In this document: positions 1-11,226 of the stretch, one piece after another
Layout of the letters: each line of letters starts with the position of its first letter
Numbering within the stretch: the first letter of the stretch is position 1
Assembly: GCA_028622995.1 (NCBI GenBank)
Contig: JAJQJQ010000005.1
Location: forward strand, 3,410,001-3,474,000
Direction: 5' to 3'
Source of the DNA: Panagrolaimus kolymaensis
Taxonomy: Eukaryota; Nematoda; Chromadorea; Rhabditida; Panagrolaimidae
DNA: 64,000 bases
Notes under the pieces: model-generated
Database searches by the model: none
Told to the model about the DNA's origin: nothing
The model's input: the letters and a program-made list of their open reading frames with translations, nothing else
Made by a program: the position numbers and the translations under genes

Positions 1-1049
1 AATCTATCATCATCTCACCTTCAGTAATTTCTGGTTCGATGAATGCTACGGGTCTTGATGTAACTTCTCGAACATTTATTGATGTTTATCGATGTGAAAA
101 TCTTAATGATACTGAAAATGCCACTTGTCCATTCAAGTAAGCAATCATTATCCTCAAAAAGTATTTTAAAGCATCCTTTTATTTTAGCAAAACGGAAGCT
201 TTTGTTCGAGTGAAAGTAATTCATTCGCATGCCATTGAAATTCTTGTCACTGTTACGGGATGGATTTATTTTGTAGCTTGGTCAATTTCATTTTATCCAC
301 AAATTTATCTCAATTATAAGCGATCTTCCGTTGAAGGCTTAAATTTTGATTATTTGGTTCTCAATATCATTGGATTTTCTTGTTATACCGTGTACAATTG
401 GCTCATGTTCTTTGATCGACATGTTGAAGACCTTTATCTTGAAAAGCATCCACGTTCATTGAAGCCGGTACTTATGAATGATGTGGTCTTTTCTTCTCAT
501 GCATTGGTAGCTTGCATAATCACTGGAGTTCAATGCTTTTTCTATGAAAGAGGACAACAAAAAATTTCTTATACTTGCATGGGTTGGGGTTCCATTCTCA
601 TTGCTTTCTCAGCCATTTCATTTTCAATAACAATTTTTGATGTTATTAATTGGCTGCAGTTCATTAATATTCTCAGTTATGTAAAAATGGCAGTAACATT
701 AAGCAAATATTTCCCTCAAGTTATTCTAAATGTTCGACGCAAAAGTACAGTTGGATGGTCAATCGGAAATGTACTCCTTGATTTCACTGGTGGTTCCATG
801 GATATTTGCCAAATGGTCTTACAAGCTAGTAACACAGATGATTGGTCAGGATTTTATGGAAATCCAGTGAAATTTGGTCTTGGATTAGTTTCTATGATCT
901 TTGATATCGTTTTCCTCATTCAACATTATATTCTTTATCGAGATTCTGATTCACAAGTTGATTATGATGTTGTCCAAACGACGGATTCTACGAGAAACCT
1001 TAATCCCGGTGAAATAGCATCTAATGATTTACCTACAGCTCATTACTAA
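1..1049 (+). CDS. ctns-1: Cystinosin, lysosomal cystine/H+ symporter (5' truncated by window edge)
   Basis: Cystinosin exports cystine from lysosomes in symport with protons. Two exons are visible: a partial one (frame starting at base 3, ending 136) and 188-1049, joined across a 51-nt intron with a GTAAGC donor and TTTTAG acceptor; the join is phase 2 and stays open. Two PQ-loop signatures are present, the first beginning PQIYLNYKRSSVEGLN and the second KYFPQVILNVRRKSTVGW, separated by hydrophobic segments as expected for the seven-helix PQ-loop family. The C-terminal tail contains YDVV, a YXXphi-type lysosomal sorting motif (inference). The visible exon 1 encodes an N-glycosylation-rich luminal stretch, so the true start lies left of the window. 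It is tail-to-tail with UFM1. Confidence 0.9.
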
Positions 1050-1233
1050 AAGAAAAAAGGTTATTAAATTAATAATCCCAGTAATAAACCAGGAACAACC
1101 CTTTTTATGAAAAACACAGTTAATTTTTGTTGAAATTGTATTTATGATTTGTTTTTAATTTTTGCGAATAATAAAAAATGAAAGAAATAAATAATAAAAA
1201 TTTGGTCAATTTACAAAAACAAAAATAAAATCT

Positions 1234-1611
<378 letters not shown>

Positions 1612-1824
1612 TTAGAGGTCCAAAACAAATTTGAAATTGGTGATGCAGAAATATTACTTACTGAAACAAGTTCCAACACATCATAACCATGAAATTGGCT
1701 AAATGACTCAAATATTTTTAGCGGAATTATCAAACTTTTTGAAATTTTTCTGCTCTTTTGAAATTTCATTCTCGAGGTTTAGAAAATTTTTAATCGTTTA
1801 GAATTTATAAAAAATCTTTTCAAC

Positions 1825-2855
1825 ATGAAGTATGCTCAATTGGTTATTGGACCAGCAGGTAGCGGAAAGGTATGTTTCTTCATTTCATATTTTTCAATCT
1901 TTAATTCTTTCATTTTTTAGTCAACTTATTGTGCTGCAATTCAAAAACATGGTGAAGCTACAGAACGTTATATTCAAGTGGTAAACCTTGATCCAGCTGC
2001 TGAAACATTTAAATATAATCCCTGTTATGGTATGGTTACACTTGTTCTGTGATTAAAACAAATATTAATATTTCAGATGTTCGAGAAACTATCAGTGTTG
2101 AAGATTTAGCTGATGACGAAGATGAAACTTTATCAACAATGGGTCCAAATGGTTCTTTAGTTTTTTGTATGGAATATATCGCAAATAATATGGATGAAGT
2201 TGAAGTTGCTATTGATGCTGCTGATGATGATTATGTTCTCTTTGATTGTCCTGGTTTGTATATCATCCATTCGTTGATTATCTAAAGTATTATTATTATT
2301 TTAGGCCAAATTGAACTTTACAGTCATATGACTGTTATGAGAACAATTGTGGATCATCTTCGATCATGTGGTTTCAATGTTTGTGCAGTCTTCCTCTTGG
2401 ATTCTCAATTTATGATCGATGTGGATAAATATATGGCTGGTGCTCTGACTGCTTTATCAACTTTGATGGTGCTCGAATGTCCTGCTATTTGTGTTTTAAC
2501 GAAGATGGATATGCTAAAAAATGAAGATCGTGAAAGAGTGGAATACATGCTTAGTTCAGAAATGTCAACGTTACTTAATGAAGTAAGCTTTTATTTTATT
2601 TTTTGTTCATCTTTAAAAGTACTTTTTCAGAATCCTCCTACAGCTTTCAGTAATGCTTATCGAACTCTGAGTGAAAAGATTGCTGGCGTCATGGATTCGT
2701 ATTCAATGATCTCATTTAACACTTTGAACATCACTGATGAAGATAGTATTTCTGATTTATTGATAACTATCGACAATGCTATTCAATATGGAGAAGATGC
2801 TGATGTTAAAGATAAATTTCCTGAAGAAATTGATACAGAAGGAGATTCATGGTGA
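1825..2855 (+). CDS. gpn-3: GPN-loop GTPase 3 (RNA polymerase II assembly/import factor)
   Basis: GPN3 is a dimerising GTPase needed for assembly and nuclear import of RNA polymerase II. Exons are 1825-1869, 1921-2029, 2077-2253, 2305-2582 and 2631-2855, giving 277 residues, close to the usual size of about 280. Walker A is GPAGSGKS at residues 9-16, split by intron 1 right after the Lys. VNLDPAAE follows, the GPN motif is at about residues 74-76, DCPGQIELY is rebuilt across intron 3, and TKMD is the guanine-specificity motif. Intron 4 (2583-2630) is 48 nt, a multiple of three with no stop, so an unspliced product would carry 16 extra residues. The ATG is chosen because the usual N-terminus ([14 protein letters not shown]) begins there. 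Confidence 0.93.
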
Positions 2856-2984
2856 TTTCTCATTTGTTTTTTTTTTGTTTTGTTTAAAAAATTGTTGATT
2901 TTTATTCTCTCAATAAAGTACATATAATTCAAATTTTATTATGGGTTTAATTATTTCACATATTTTTGCATAAAGGTTTTAACC

Positions 2985-4805
2985 TTAATATTCACAAATG
3001 AAGAAACTTGCTAAACTTTCTGCATCTAAAACTTGTTGAATGCGTGCATCATACTCATAAATGCTATCACTGGTTAGCATCCAATAAACATTATCGGTGC
3101 CAGGAATTTGTGGAATACCACTAACAAGATTTTCTGGAAGGTTGGGAAAATAAACATTTTTGTCATTAAGAAAAGTGGGAGCATTTTGTTCCAAATCGTA
3201 AGTTGCAAATACATTGTCGCTAAGTAAAATGATGCTTCCATTTGCAAGAGGAAAGGCTGCTTCTGGATAAAACAAAACTCGACCATGCAATTCTTTGGGA
3301 TAGCCTTCAGCAACTTTAAATTGTCCATTGCGTTTTGGTTGAGTGTAACCATAAATTTTACGATCAGATATAAGGATCATGAGATCGCCAATGGTGGCAG
3401 AGGCGTTGACATATTTAGGAGCGGATGGAAGGACTTTGAAAATTTCAACTTCGGGTGTAATAACCGTACGATTAACAGTTTGCCAGCATTTACCATCTTC
3501 AAAAACCAGCCATCGACCATCTGGAGCATTGACAGCTGAATTAATATAACGAGGACAAGAAACGGTTGTTTTAGTTTGATTGGAAGCTGAAGGATCAATT
3601 GGCTCATCGATGGCATCTTCTGGTGGTGAATGGACATCTGGAAAGAATATTTTGGAATTAACAATTTTGCAAGAAAAGAAATGGCTTACTATAAAGATTT
3701 CGAAGCCTTTCAACATCATCAGAAGTTACAGTAGGCCGAGCTTGATCGGCTGTTCGTTCAAAAAATGGATGCATCATTGAATTTGCATCTGATGAATGGC
3801 GTAATCCAAGAACATGACCAAGTTCATGAACTACCACATTGAATAAATCCGTTCCAGTTTGGTCGGCTTCATTGTTAATTCCCCAATGCTCATCAGCACT
3901 AATCCATACTCGACTTGCAATGGGACCACTAGCTCGAGCAATGGTTAAATCTAAAAATTCCTTTGCTTTACCAAAGAATATCCTCCATTTAATGCTTACG
4001 TGTTGGATCTCGAGACCAATCATTTTCTGCAGATTCAAATGAGAAAACGATATCGGCTTTATCAGCTCGATCAACTTCAACAAAATCAATTGGAATAACT
4101 ATTTCCCAAGCTGAGAAAGCTAATTTTAATTTTTCACGAAGGTCATTTTCATTGACTGTGGAAGGAAAATGTGTGATATTCCATGTCAAAATGGTTTTCT
4201 TCCATAATGCGATGGTATCTAAAATCAAAAATAAAGTAAGACCTATGGAAATATTTTACGAAAGCTAACCCTTAAAAGAATGAACGTCAGTATTTCCGCA
4301 TCGTTTTTTCAACATAAGGCCGCTCGTTTGTAAATCAACTTTGCCGGTGTTTGAAATGCCCATGAATTCTTGGAATGATCTAAAAATGTTTTAAATTTTA
4401 TCTTCGAGTTTTTATATTTTATTTTAGTGCTAATCACATATAACCCAAAAAGCTTTACCCATTTTTAATTTCACGACTTCGTAATTGCAAGAAACTTACT
4501 TTAAAGCATTTTCAAATTTTTCTTTAGAAACTTCATTGCTTCTTTCTCTTTCATTTAATTGGCCAGATTTGAGATAACCAAAAGTGGACAAATATGTCTT
4601 AAAATAAATACATATTATATTATCCTTTCTAAATACTGTAACTGATTCTTCTTACTTGAACAAATTTTTCATCCAACACTGCGGGTCGATTTAGAGTTTT
4701 TAATTCTAATGCTCGAGCATGATTATCTGATGCTGAATCACTGGATGAAAAACATCCTTGAACAGATATTGCAAAAATTGTTAGCGCTAACGAGAAGAAT
4801 AGCAT
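2985..4805 (-). CDS. Secreted matrix metalloproteinase (matrixin) with C-terminal hemopexin-like region
   Basis: This is a zinc endopeptidase of the MMP (M10A) family. Exons (minus strand) are 4656-4805, 4500-4597, 4270-4379, 4000-4218, 3690-3950 and 2985-3637; all phases agree and give 496 residues. A signal peptide (MLFFSLALTIFAISVQGC) is followed by a prodomain with a cysteine switch (KKRCGNTD, Cys about 110), then the catalytic domain with the zinc site HELGHVLGLRH at about 234-244 and a Met-turn SMMHP. The C-terminal 200-odd residues have repeated W/Y and DxxY/F patterns of hemopexin-like blades. No transmembrane segment or GPI signal is visible at the C-terminus, so it is probably a soluble extracellular enzyme. 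The cysteine-switch motif is KRCGNTD instead of the classic PRCGxPD. It is convergent with GPN3, 129 bp away. Confidence 0.88.
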
Positions 4806-6203
4806 AATTCTCTGTAAATGTTATAAAATTATTGTAGGGCAAAATATGATGGGTTTGGTAGTAATTGGTTATAGTGATAAAGGAAAACTAAAGTCAATGG
4901 ATTTTGTATATGGTGTGTGAAGAATGGCGTGGAACTTATTATAAAGGGATTTATAGACAATTTAAGGAAAGGGAATAAAGGGATAAATATACTGGAAAGC
5001 GTAACTTTAAACCACATACAAGTAAGAATTTAACCAAAATTTGTTTTTTAAGAAATACAAATGATTAGATTTTTCGATTTATTTACTTAAAATCACACGC
5101 TTATTGATTTAAAAAAAACCTTTAGTTGTAAACTTTAACGATAATAAAGTTTTTTATGGTGATCAAAAAACGGAAACTTTTGGATGCACCGACATAAAAA
5201 AATTAGTTGCGCAGTAGTGTCAAAAAGCAATCTCAATCAAAGCAGTTCATGGCCTTTAGGGTTATGTTATTGTTTTAACAAAAAAGCGAAGATAGAAAAA
5301 CCGTGGGTGTTTTTGAAGAAGAAAAAACAGAAAAATAAAATGGATCAAATAAGTAAGTAACAACGAAGATCGCTTTTTTATTTTAGTTCATCTCTATCAC
5401 TGCCGCCGCCGCAACTGCGTCAATTTTAATGATGACTACAAAAAAATCTTCGTTTGACAATTGTTTTTTGAGAAATAAAGAGAATGGGGTTTGGAACATT
5501 TTTTTATGTTTGGTTTCGCTAAATAGCATGAATGGAGAAAATGGGTGAACTCTTTGAGGATGAAGTTTGTTTTGAAACTATGTGTGTAGCGTTTTGAAGA
5601 TGTTAGAATAACACCGTATCACTAACTGTATTTATTAAGAAGCTTACCTGAATTAAAAACATTTCTGGTGTGTAAGTAGCAGGTACAATAGCGTTAATTT
5701 TAGCAAATAAAAAGAAAAAAAGAATGAAAAAGAATTGTAATGAAACAGGTTATACCAACTTTCTTCAAATTTCAAACTTCGAAAGCCAGTAAAAAATAAA
5801 ACCCTTTCTTTCAATTTTTTCTTTCAAAACAGCAAAAATGTATCAATTGAGGATAATTTTAAAATAGTCACCCGCTGTTTTTTTTTTTACTTGAGTACTT
5901 GTTTTTTCAAACTTTTGAAGGTCATTATTGTTCCGTCATTTAAAATGATGATGCCCATACCTCAAAAAATACTAACTTTCTTTTCCGGTTACTTTAAAAA
6001 AGTGTGAGTCATGGACCAAAATCCTATTTTAGTAACCGAATCTTGAATAAAAAAGTGATGTCTTAATTATGCCCGAAAAACCTTCACGTATGCACATGTT
6101 TGTAATTGACAAAAAACAAAATATGAAACAAGGATAGTAAAAAATAATTTATTGAACATAAATCATTGAAAACATTATTGAACATAAATAAAATGGATCG
6201 TTA
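4806..6203. other. Intergenic, AT-rich; upstream of the metalloproteinase gene
   Basis: No coding exon is supported here. The stretch lies between the start of the metalloproteinase gene and the 3' end of the kinase gene, and consists of AT-rich sequence with poly-A/T tracts. A short GC-rich tract (gccgccgccgc-like) occurs near 5400. Confidence 0.5.
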
Positions 6204-7417
6204 TTAGGTTTTAGCAGGAGCAGCGGCAGTTGGAACAGCAGGAGCATCGGAAGCAGGAGGAGCAGCAGCACCATGTTCAGCGGGTTTTTGTACATCTTTT
6301 TCTAATACTGCCTCCCAATCATACGGAAATTCAACAACTTTGAATAATTTCATTGCAGTTCTAAGTAGTTTATAAATTTTGTTGTAATCTGGCGTATCAT
6401 AGTACCTAAAAAATGAACAAAGGGTTAAGTTTATTATGAATACAAAAAATTCTTACCGTAACGAATCAACATATTTCAAAATTTCAATATACTGCCTTGG
6501 GCATCCACCCATCATTTCATATAAACAATGACCATATCGACATCTTTCTTTGAACATTGCTACCTAAAATATAAAGCTTTAAACCAATTTTTGAATCATT
6601 AATCATACCTCATTTTTTTCTTCCAATGATCTCCAAGGTAATGCACCACGAGTTATTTCTACTTGTTGATAAAACCAGCTTTCTATGTCATCTTTTCTAG
6701 AGGTTTCTCGACGAATATGACATGATAATGGAGCATAGCGAATAGTACCACGAAAACCTGCAATGGCACGAGGGCGTCGAATTTGTTTGTTATCATCCAT
6801 GTATCGCCGGCACATCCCAAAATCAAGAAGATACAGCTTTCGTAATTCATTAATTTCAGGACGTCCAATTGCAAAATTTGATGGTTTTATATCACTGAAA
6901 ACAAAGGAATTAGAATAATTTTGATGGCACATAAATCTCAATCCAAAAGAATACCGATGCAAAAATCCAATCATATGTAATTCTTCGATGGCTTCCAAAG
7001 ATTGAATTCCAATAGATAAAGCTGTTCCAAGACTAAATTTTTGACCAGGACACATTTTTCTTACATCTTGAAGAGATTTTCCAACCATGGTCATTACAAC
7101 ATATAAGAAATCAGTGAAGGATCCAGTATCTTCACATATAACAATATGTTTAGCTTTGATATTATTTGCTTGTCGCATAACATAAACTTCCATTTTTAAT
7201 ACTTTCAAAGCTTCAGAGATCATTTCGGTTTTCATTGCATACGATAGTTGAGTTTTTGCATTTATAACTTCATAAACCTAAAAAAACAAGATATGATTGT
7301 TTGAACACATTAAAAGATAAAACATACCGCACCAAAACCTCCTTCACCAAGTAATTTTCTGATTTTCCATTGATCAACGACATCACCAACATTCAATTTT
7401 TTCAGCTGTTCGGCCAT
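6204..7417 (-). CDS. Protein kinase, nematode TTBK-like branch of the casein kinase 1 group
   Basis: This is a predicted Ser/Thr kinase of the tau-tubulin-kinase-like CK1 expansion found in nematodes. Exons are 7328-7417, 6955-7277, 6609-6894, 6457-6563 and 6204-6405; 335 residues. The glycine loop is GEGGFGAV, the ATP-binding Lys is in YAMK (about 46), the catalytic loop is HRDIKPSNFAIG (about 137-148, rebuilt across intron 2) and the metal site is LLDFG (about 162). The TTBK/CK1 segment AGFRGTIRYA replaces the usual APE motif. The tail is short and Ala/Pro-rich. All key catalytic residues are present, so it should be active. In Caenorhabditis this expansion is largely sperm-enriched (family knowledge), which fits the MSP gene 1 kb away; a sperm role here is inference. 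Confidence 0.88.
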
Positions 7418-7761
7418 GTCGTGACGTTTGTGAAGGAATGAAGTGGAGAAAAATGTTTGAAAGATAAAAAAATGAAATCATATTCAAGCATTATTAATTT
7501 GCATAATAAAACTGATGTTTCTACGATTTTTTGAAAGACGTCGTTACTATGTATTTTTTCTCGCGGGAAATACCAAAGTTAGACTATCTTCGTTTCGAAA
7601 GAAGGGGGAAATGTGGCAAATTTAAAATTGTTAGTTTGTAAATGTGTTTTTTTCTTTTCGTCAAAATCGATATTACATATGCTATGTTGTATTTTGTTTA
7701 TTTGTTATAAGTTAGGCTTAAAAATAATATTTTTATTTAACCTTTTTCATAAACATAATGT

Positions 7762-8082
7762 TTAGCTGTTGCCTTTACAAGGAGCTTCACCTTTTGTTGT
7801 TTCTTCAATCCATGGACAAAACGAGGGAACAAATCAGCAGCGATGAAGAAGATAATGATGTAATCTTTGATAGAAATGTCAAGGTGTAATTTATTAATTT
7901 AATTTTTTGACCTTTTCCTTTCAATATCGTCGAACCAAATAAATGTGTATCTTCAACTTCAGAAGGCGCACAATGTGCGGCGGTTAAAATCCAATGTTCT
8001 CCTATCAATGTTCACCGCAATCATCCGACATTGTAACCATCCATGCCCAATCACCTTTAACAGAAGTTTTGCCGGTTATAAT
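7762..8082 (-). pseudogene. Decayed trypsin-like (S1) serine protease fragment
   Basis: Three pieces of an S1 protease occur in order on the minus strand but in different frames. They are an N-terminal piece resembling a mature start (IITGKTSVKGDWAWMVTM, ending at a stop near 8028), the active-site His block (IGEHWILTAAHCAPSEVED, 7940-8008), and a C-terminal piece (FCPWIEETTKGEAPCKGNS and stop at 7762). A DISIKDY-like stretch between them may be the remnant of the DIAI segment. The GDSGG serine block is absent. No GT-AG intron of sensible size joins the first two pieces, and one base shift separates them, so this is read as a pseudogene with a frameshift and an internal deletion. Confidence 0.65.
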
Positions 8083-8410
8083 CTGTAATGATTGAAGCTT
8101 CGTCGGGTGAAAGTTTTACTAATGAAAATCAAAAAATTTAAAACAATTAAACAAAACTCCATTCGAAGATACTCTCTGCAATGTAAGAAATTTTTCCAAT
8201 TTTTATAAAATTGTAAGTTTGTTATAAGAAATTTAAGAAAGCAATCCGATTAATGTGATAACAATTTGAACTTAATATCCTCGCAAGCATGCTGTTTAAT
8301 TTTGTTTTGCACAAGTAAAATTTCCAATAAAAAAATGTCATAACACAGATATAAAAATTAAATATTATTTATTATTATTAAAACACACTATTCAAACAAC
8401 ATAAAATAAA

Positions 8411-8841
8411 TTAGGGGTTGTATTCAATAGGGAGGTTCTTACGACGGACCATACCATCACCTTGGAACCATTCACGACGAAATTGTTTAGCAGCGCCATC
8501 AGGAGTATTGGTCCATTCAATGGTGATGCGATCATTGTTCGTGTCTTCTTGACCAAATTGGAAGGAGTCACAGGAGACAGCCATGAGGACAGCTTCTTTA
8601 GGATCAAGTACACCACAGGGAGGATCGACACCAAGACGTTTCATGTTGGTGGTTTTGATAGCCCAACCAATACGATGACCACCAGTGTTAATGATCTGAA
8701 AAACGAAAAAAAGAATAAAAGAGAAGAGAAGAAAAAAAAACCAACCTTGATGTGATAAGTGTGCTTATCATCATATGGAGCATTGAAGACGATCTTGGTT
8801 CCAGGTTGAGTGGTAATATCACCAGGTGGTACAGTAGCCAT
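8411..8841 (-). CDS. msp: Major sperm protein (MSP)
   Basis: MSP is the nematode cytoskeletal protein that powers amoeboid sperm crawling and also acts as an oocyte-maturation signal. Exon 1 is 8746-8841 (32 codons) and exon 2 is 8411-8695, with the join at HIK|IIN; 126 residues, essentially the canonical length of 127. Diagnostic blocks include [76 protein letters not shown] and the terminal Pro. There is no signal peptide, as expected. A TATAAAAG element lies about 95 bp upstream of the ATG. The single intron is 50 nt. Confidence 0.97.
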
Positions 8842-8934
8842 GTTGATTTAGAAGATGAGAGAGAGAAGAGAGCAGGAGAAGAAAGTCAACGAAGCGTCGA
8901 CTAAGACTGATGACTTTTCATTGTCATGGCTTTC

Positions 8935-8942
8935 CTTTTATA
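8935..8942 (-). promoter_or_regulatory. TATA-like element upstream of msp
   Basis: TATAAAAG on the minus strand, about 95 bp upstream of the msp ATG and followed by a CT-rich leader. A strong TATA box suits a highly expressed gene; the assignment is by position only. Confidence 0.4.
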
Positions 8943-9485
8943 CGGTTTTGAAGGTTTTGAATGATGGACACTTGAAAGATGCTAATTTCTGAAAAATTGT
9001 TGAATGAACTCTTTACATTTCAAAATGCTCAATCGACTCTTTGCCAATAATAATGTTTACTTTTTTTTGGAAAGAATTCACGATAATAATCAAAATTACG
9101 ATTTCTTCTAACTTCGAATGTATCATACACATCCAAACCTATTTTTCTCTTTTTTTTCTCACTCTAACGGGCTTTGATCAAAAATGCTTTAATAAATTCA
9201 AAGTTAAAGATTCGAAAGAAAGAGTCGAAAAACAAAAAGACAATATCTCCTTATTTGTGTTTACTATAGAGATTACATAACTTTGAACCCATCAAGATTA
9301 ATTAATGTTGGGTAACTCTCTCTCTGTCTTTTGTTGTTGCTCATTTTGTAGTTTAATTTTTTTCTATTTTGTGCATCAAAAAGGGGTAATCACAAAACAT
9401 AAAATTCAGTTTGAATATTATAGGTATAAAAAAAGATGTTTTCGAACTATTAAAAGCTAATAATAAAATCTTGATTAACTAAAAA

Positions 9486-11146
9486 ATGTTTATAATCTTA
9501 TTAATAATTTTTTCTTCAACATTTTTGTTTTATCATTTTTATTGGAAGCGTCGAAATTTTCCACCGGGTCCAATTCCATTACCATTGATTGGAAATACCC
9601 ATACTTTAGCAAAATTTTCACCAGGTTATGCAGCTTTTAAAAAATGGCAAAATGAATTTGGAAATATTTATACCTTTTGGATTGGTGAAAATCCTGTGAT
9701 TTCAATAAACGATTATGAAACCATTATTGAGTGCTTCCAAAAAAGAGGACATATTTTTGCTGGACGTTTTCAAATTCCTGAATTTCAAGAAATTTTTAAA
9801 AGTCTGTTTATTTGAAACTTTTTTTTTCGAGCTTGAAAAATACTTTTGTTTGTTGTTTTAGAAGGCAATGGCGGAGTCATCCATGTTGAAGGCGATCTTT
9901 GGTCAGAGCATCGACGATTTTCTTTAAAAGTTTTACGTGATTTTGGTGTTGGAAAAAATTTAATGCAAGAAAAAATATTGGATACCATTTCATTTTTCTT
10001 GGAAAAAGCAACCACTGAATCAAAAGTTTCATCCGAAGTTGATATGATAAAACTCATTGATATTTCCATTGGCTCTGTAATCAATGATTTAATTTTTGGT
10101 TCTAAATTTGTTGAAGATGAAGATACAAGCGCTTTTTATAAACTCAAAGACATCGTGAAACGCCATTTGCAATTATCCCGGCATCCTATAGTTATGATTA
10201 TGTGGAAAAATACTCATTGGTTTAAACATTTACCAATCTTTGGGAAGTATTATAGCGAAATTGAAGAAATGAAAAATGTGATATTTGAATTTTTTGATGA
10301 AAAAATTAAAAGCCATATTGATGAGTTTAATAAAGAAAAGGAGCCTCAAGATTTCGTAGATGCTTTTTTGCTTGAAATGGAAAAAAGAAAAGAAGCAACA
10401 GAAGATGCTGGAACATTTGAGTAAATTTTTAAGGAGTTTAAAGTAATTGTGTTATTTGTTTATTTTCAGCCGCAACCAACTAAATAATCTTTGCTTTGAT
10501 TTTTGGATAGCTGGTCAAGAAACCACAACCAATTCTATAGCTTGGGGAGTGCTTTACTTGATGCTAAACCCATCAATTCAAGATAAAATGCAAAAAGAAT
10601 TAGATTCAGTAATTGTTGATGATGATAGGCTCATAACTTTCTCAGATAAACCAAATTTGCCATATTGTCTAGCGGTGATTCTTGAAGTTCAAAGGATTGC
10701 TAATGTTGTTCCATTAAATGTTTTACATTCAACTTTGGAAGACACAAATGTTGGGAATTTTTTTATTCCAAAAGGCACTCTCATTGTTCCACAAATTTCA
10801 TCGATACTTTTTGATAAGAAAATCTTTCACGATCCAATGACTTTTAAACCTGAAAGATTTTTGGATGATGAAGGAAATTTTAATGAATGCAAAGAAATGA
10901 TTCCATTTTCGGTTGGAAAACGTCAATGTCTTGGAGAATGATTAGCAAAAATGGAACTGTTTTTATTCATAACAAATATTTTTAATAAGTTCAAAGTTAG
11001 TTAAAAGTTTATTTGAACGTGCTATAAAATATTATTTTTAGATTTTAAAACCCAAAGATGCGGAAATAAGCTTAGAACGGATATCAGGAGCCACGGTAAG
11101 CCCAACACCTTTTAGCTGTCAAATTTCATCGTGGCGACTAAAATGA
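9486..11146 (+). pseudogene. Cytochrome P450 (CYP2/CYP33-like) with one in-frame TGA after the heme motif
   Basis: This is a microsomal heme monooxygenase gene that is intact except for one codon. Exons are 9486-9801, 9862-10420, 10470-10995 and 11042-11146, about 500 codons, normal for a P450. A membrane anchor is followed by the proline hinge FPPGPIPLPLIGN, the I-helix AGQETTTN, the K-helix EVQR, the PERF region (KPERF) and the heme-binding loop PFSVGKRQCLGE. The codon after CLGE is TGA (10939-10941). Past it the frame continues as LAKMELFLFITNIFNKFK, then across a good intron into a typical C-terminus ending at TGA 11144-11146. Termination at the first TGA would remove the L-helix and C-terminal sheet, so the gene is probably null unless read through or unless the base is an assembly error. 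A TATAAAAA lies about 60 bp upstream of the ATG. Confidence 0.85.
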
Positions 11147-11226
11147 ATTTTCCATTGGTTATAAGCATTAATATAATAATATTTCATTACATGTTTTGTT
11201 AAAAGAATACTTTAAATAAATTAAAA

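Noticed and set aside
2049..2285. Separate small gene starting [13 protein letters not shown]
   Set aside because: It is exon 3 of GPN3 read into its upstream intron; the splice join CY|DVRE matches the family.
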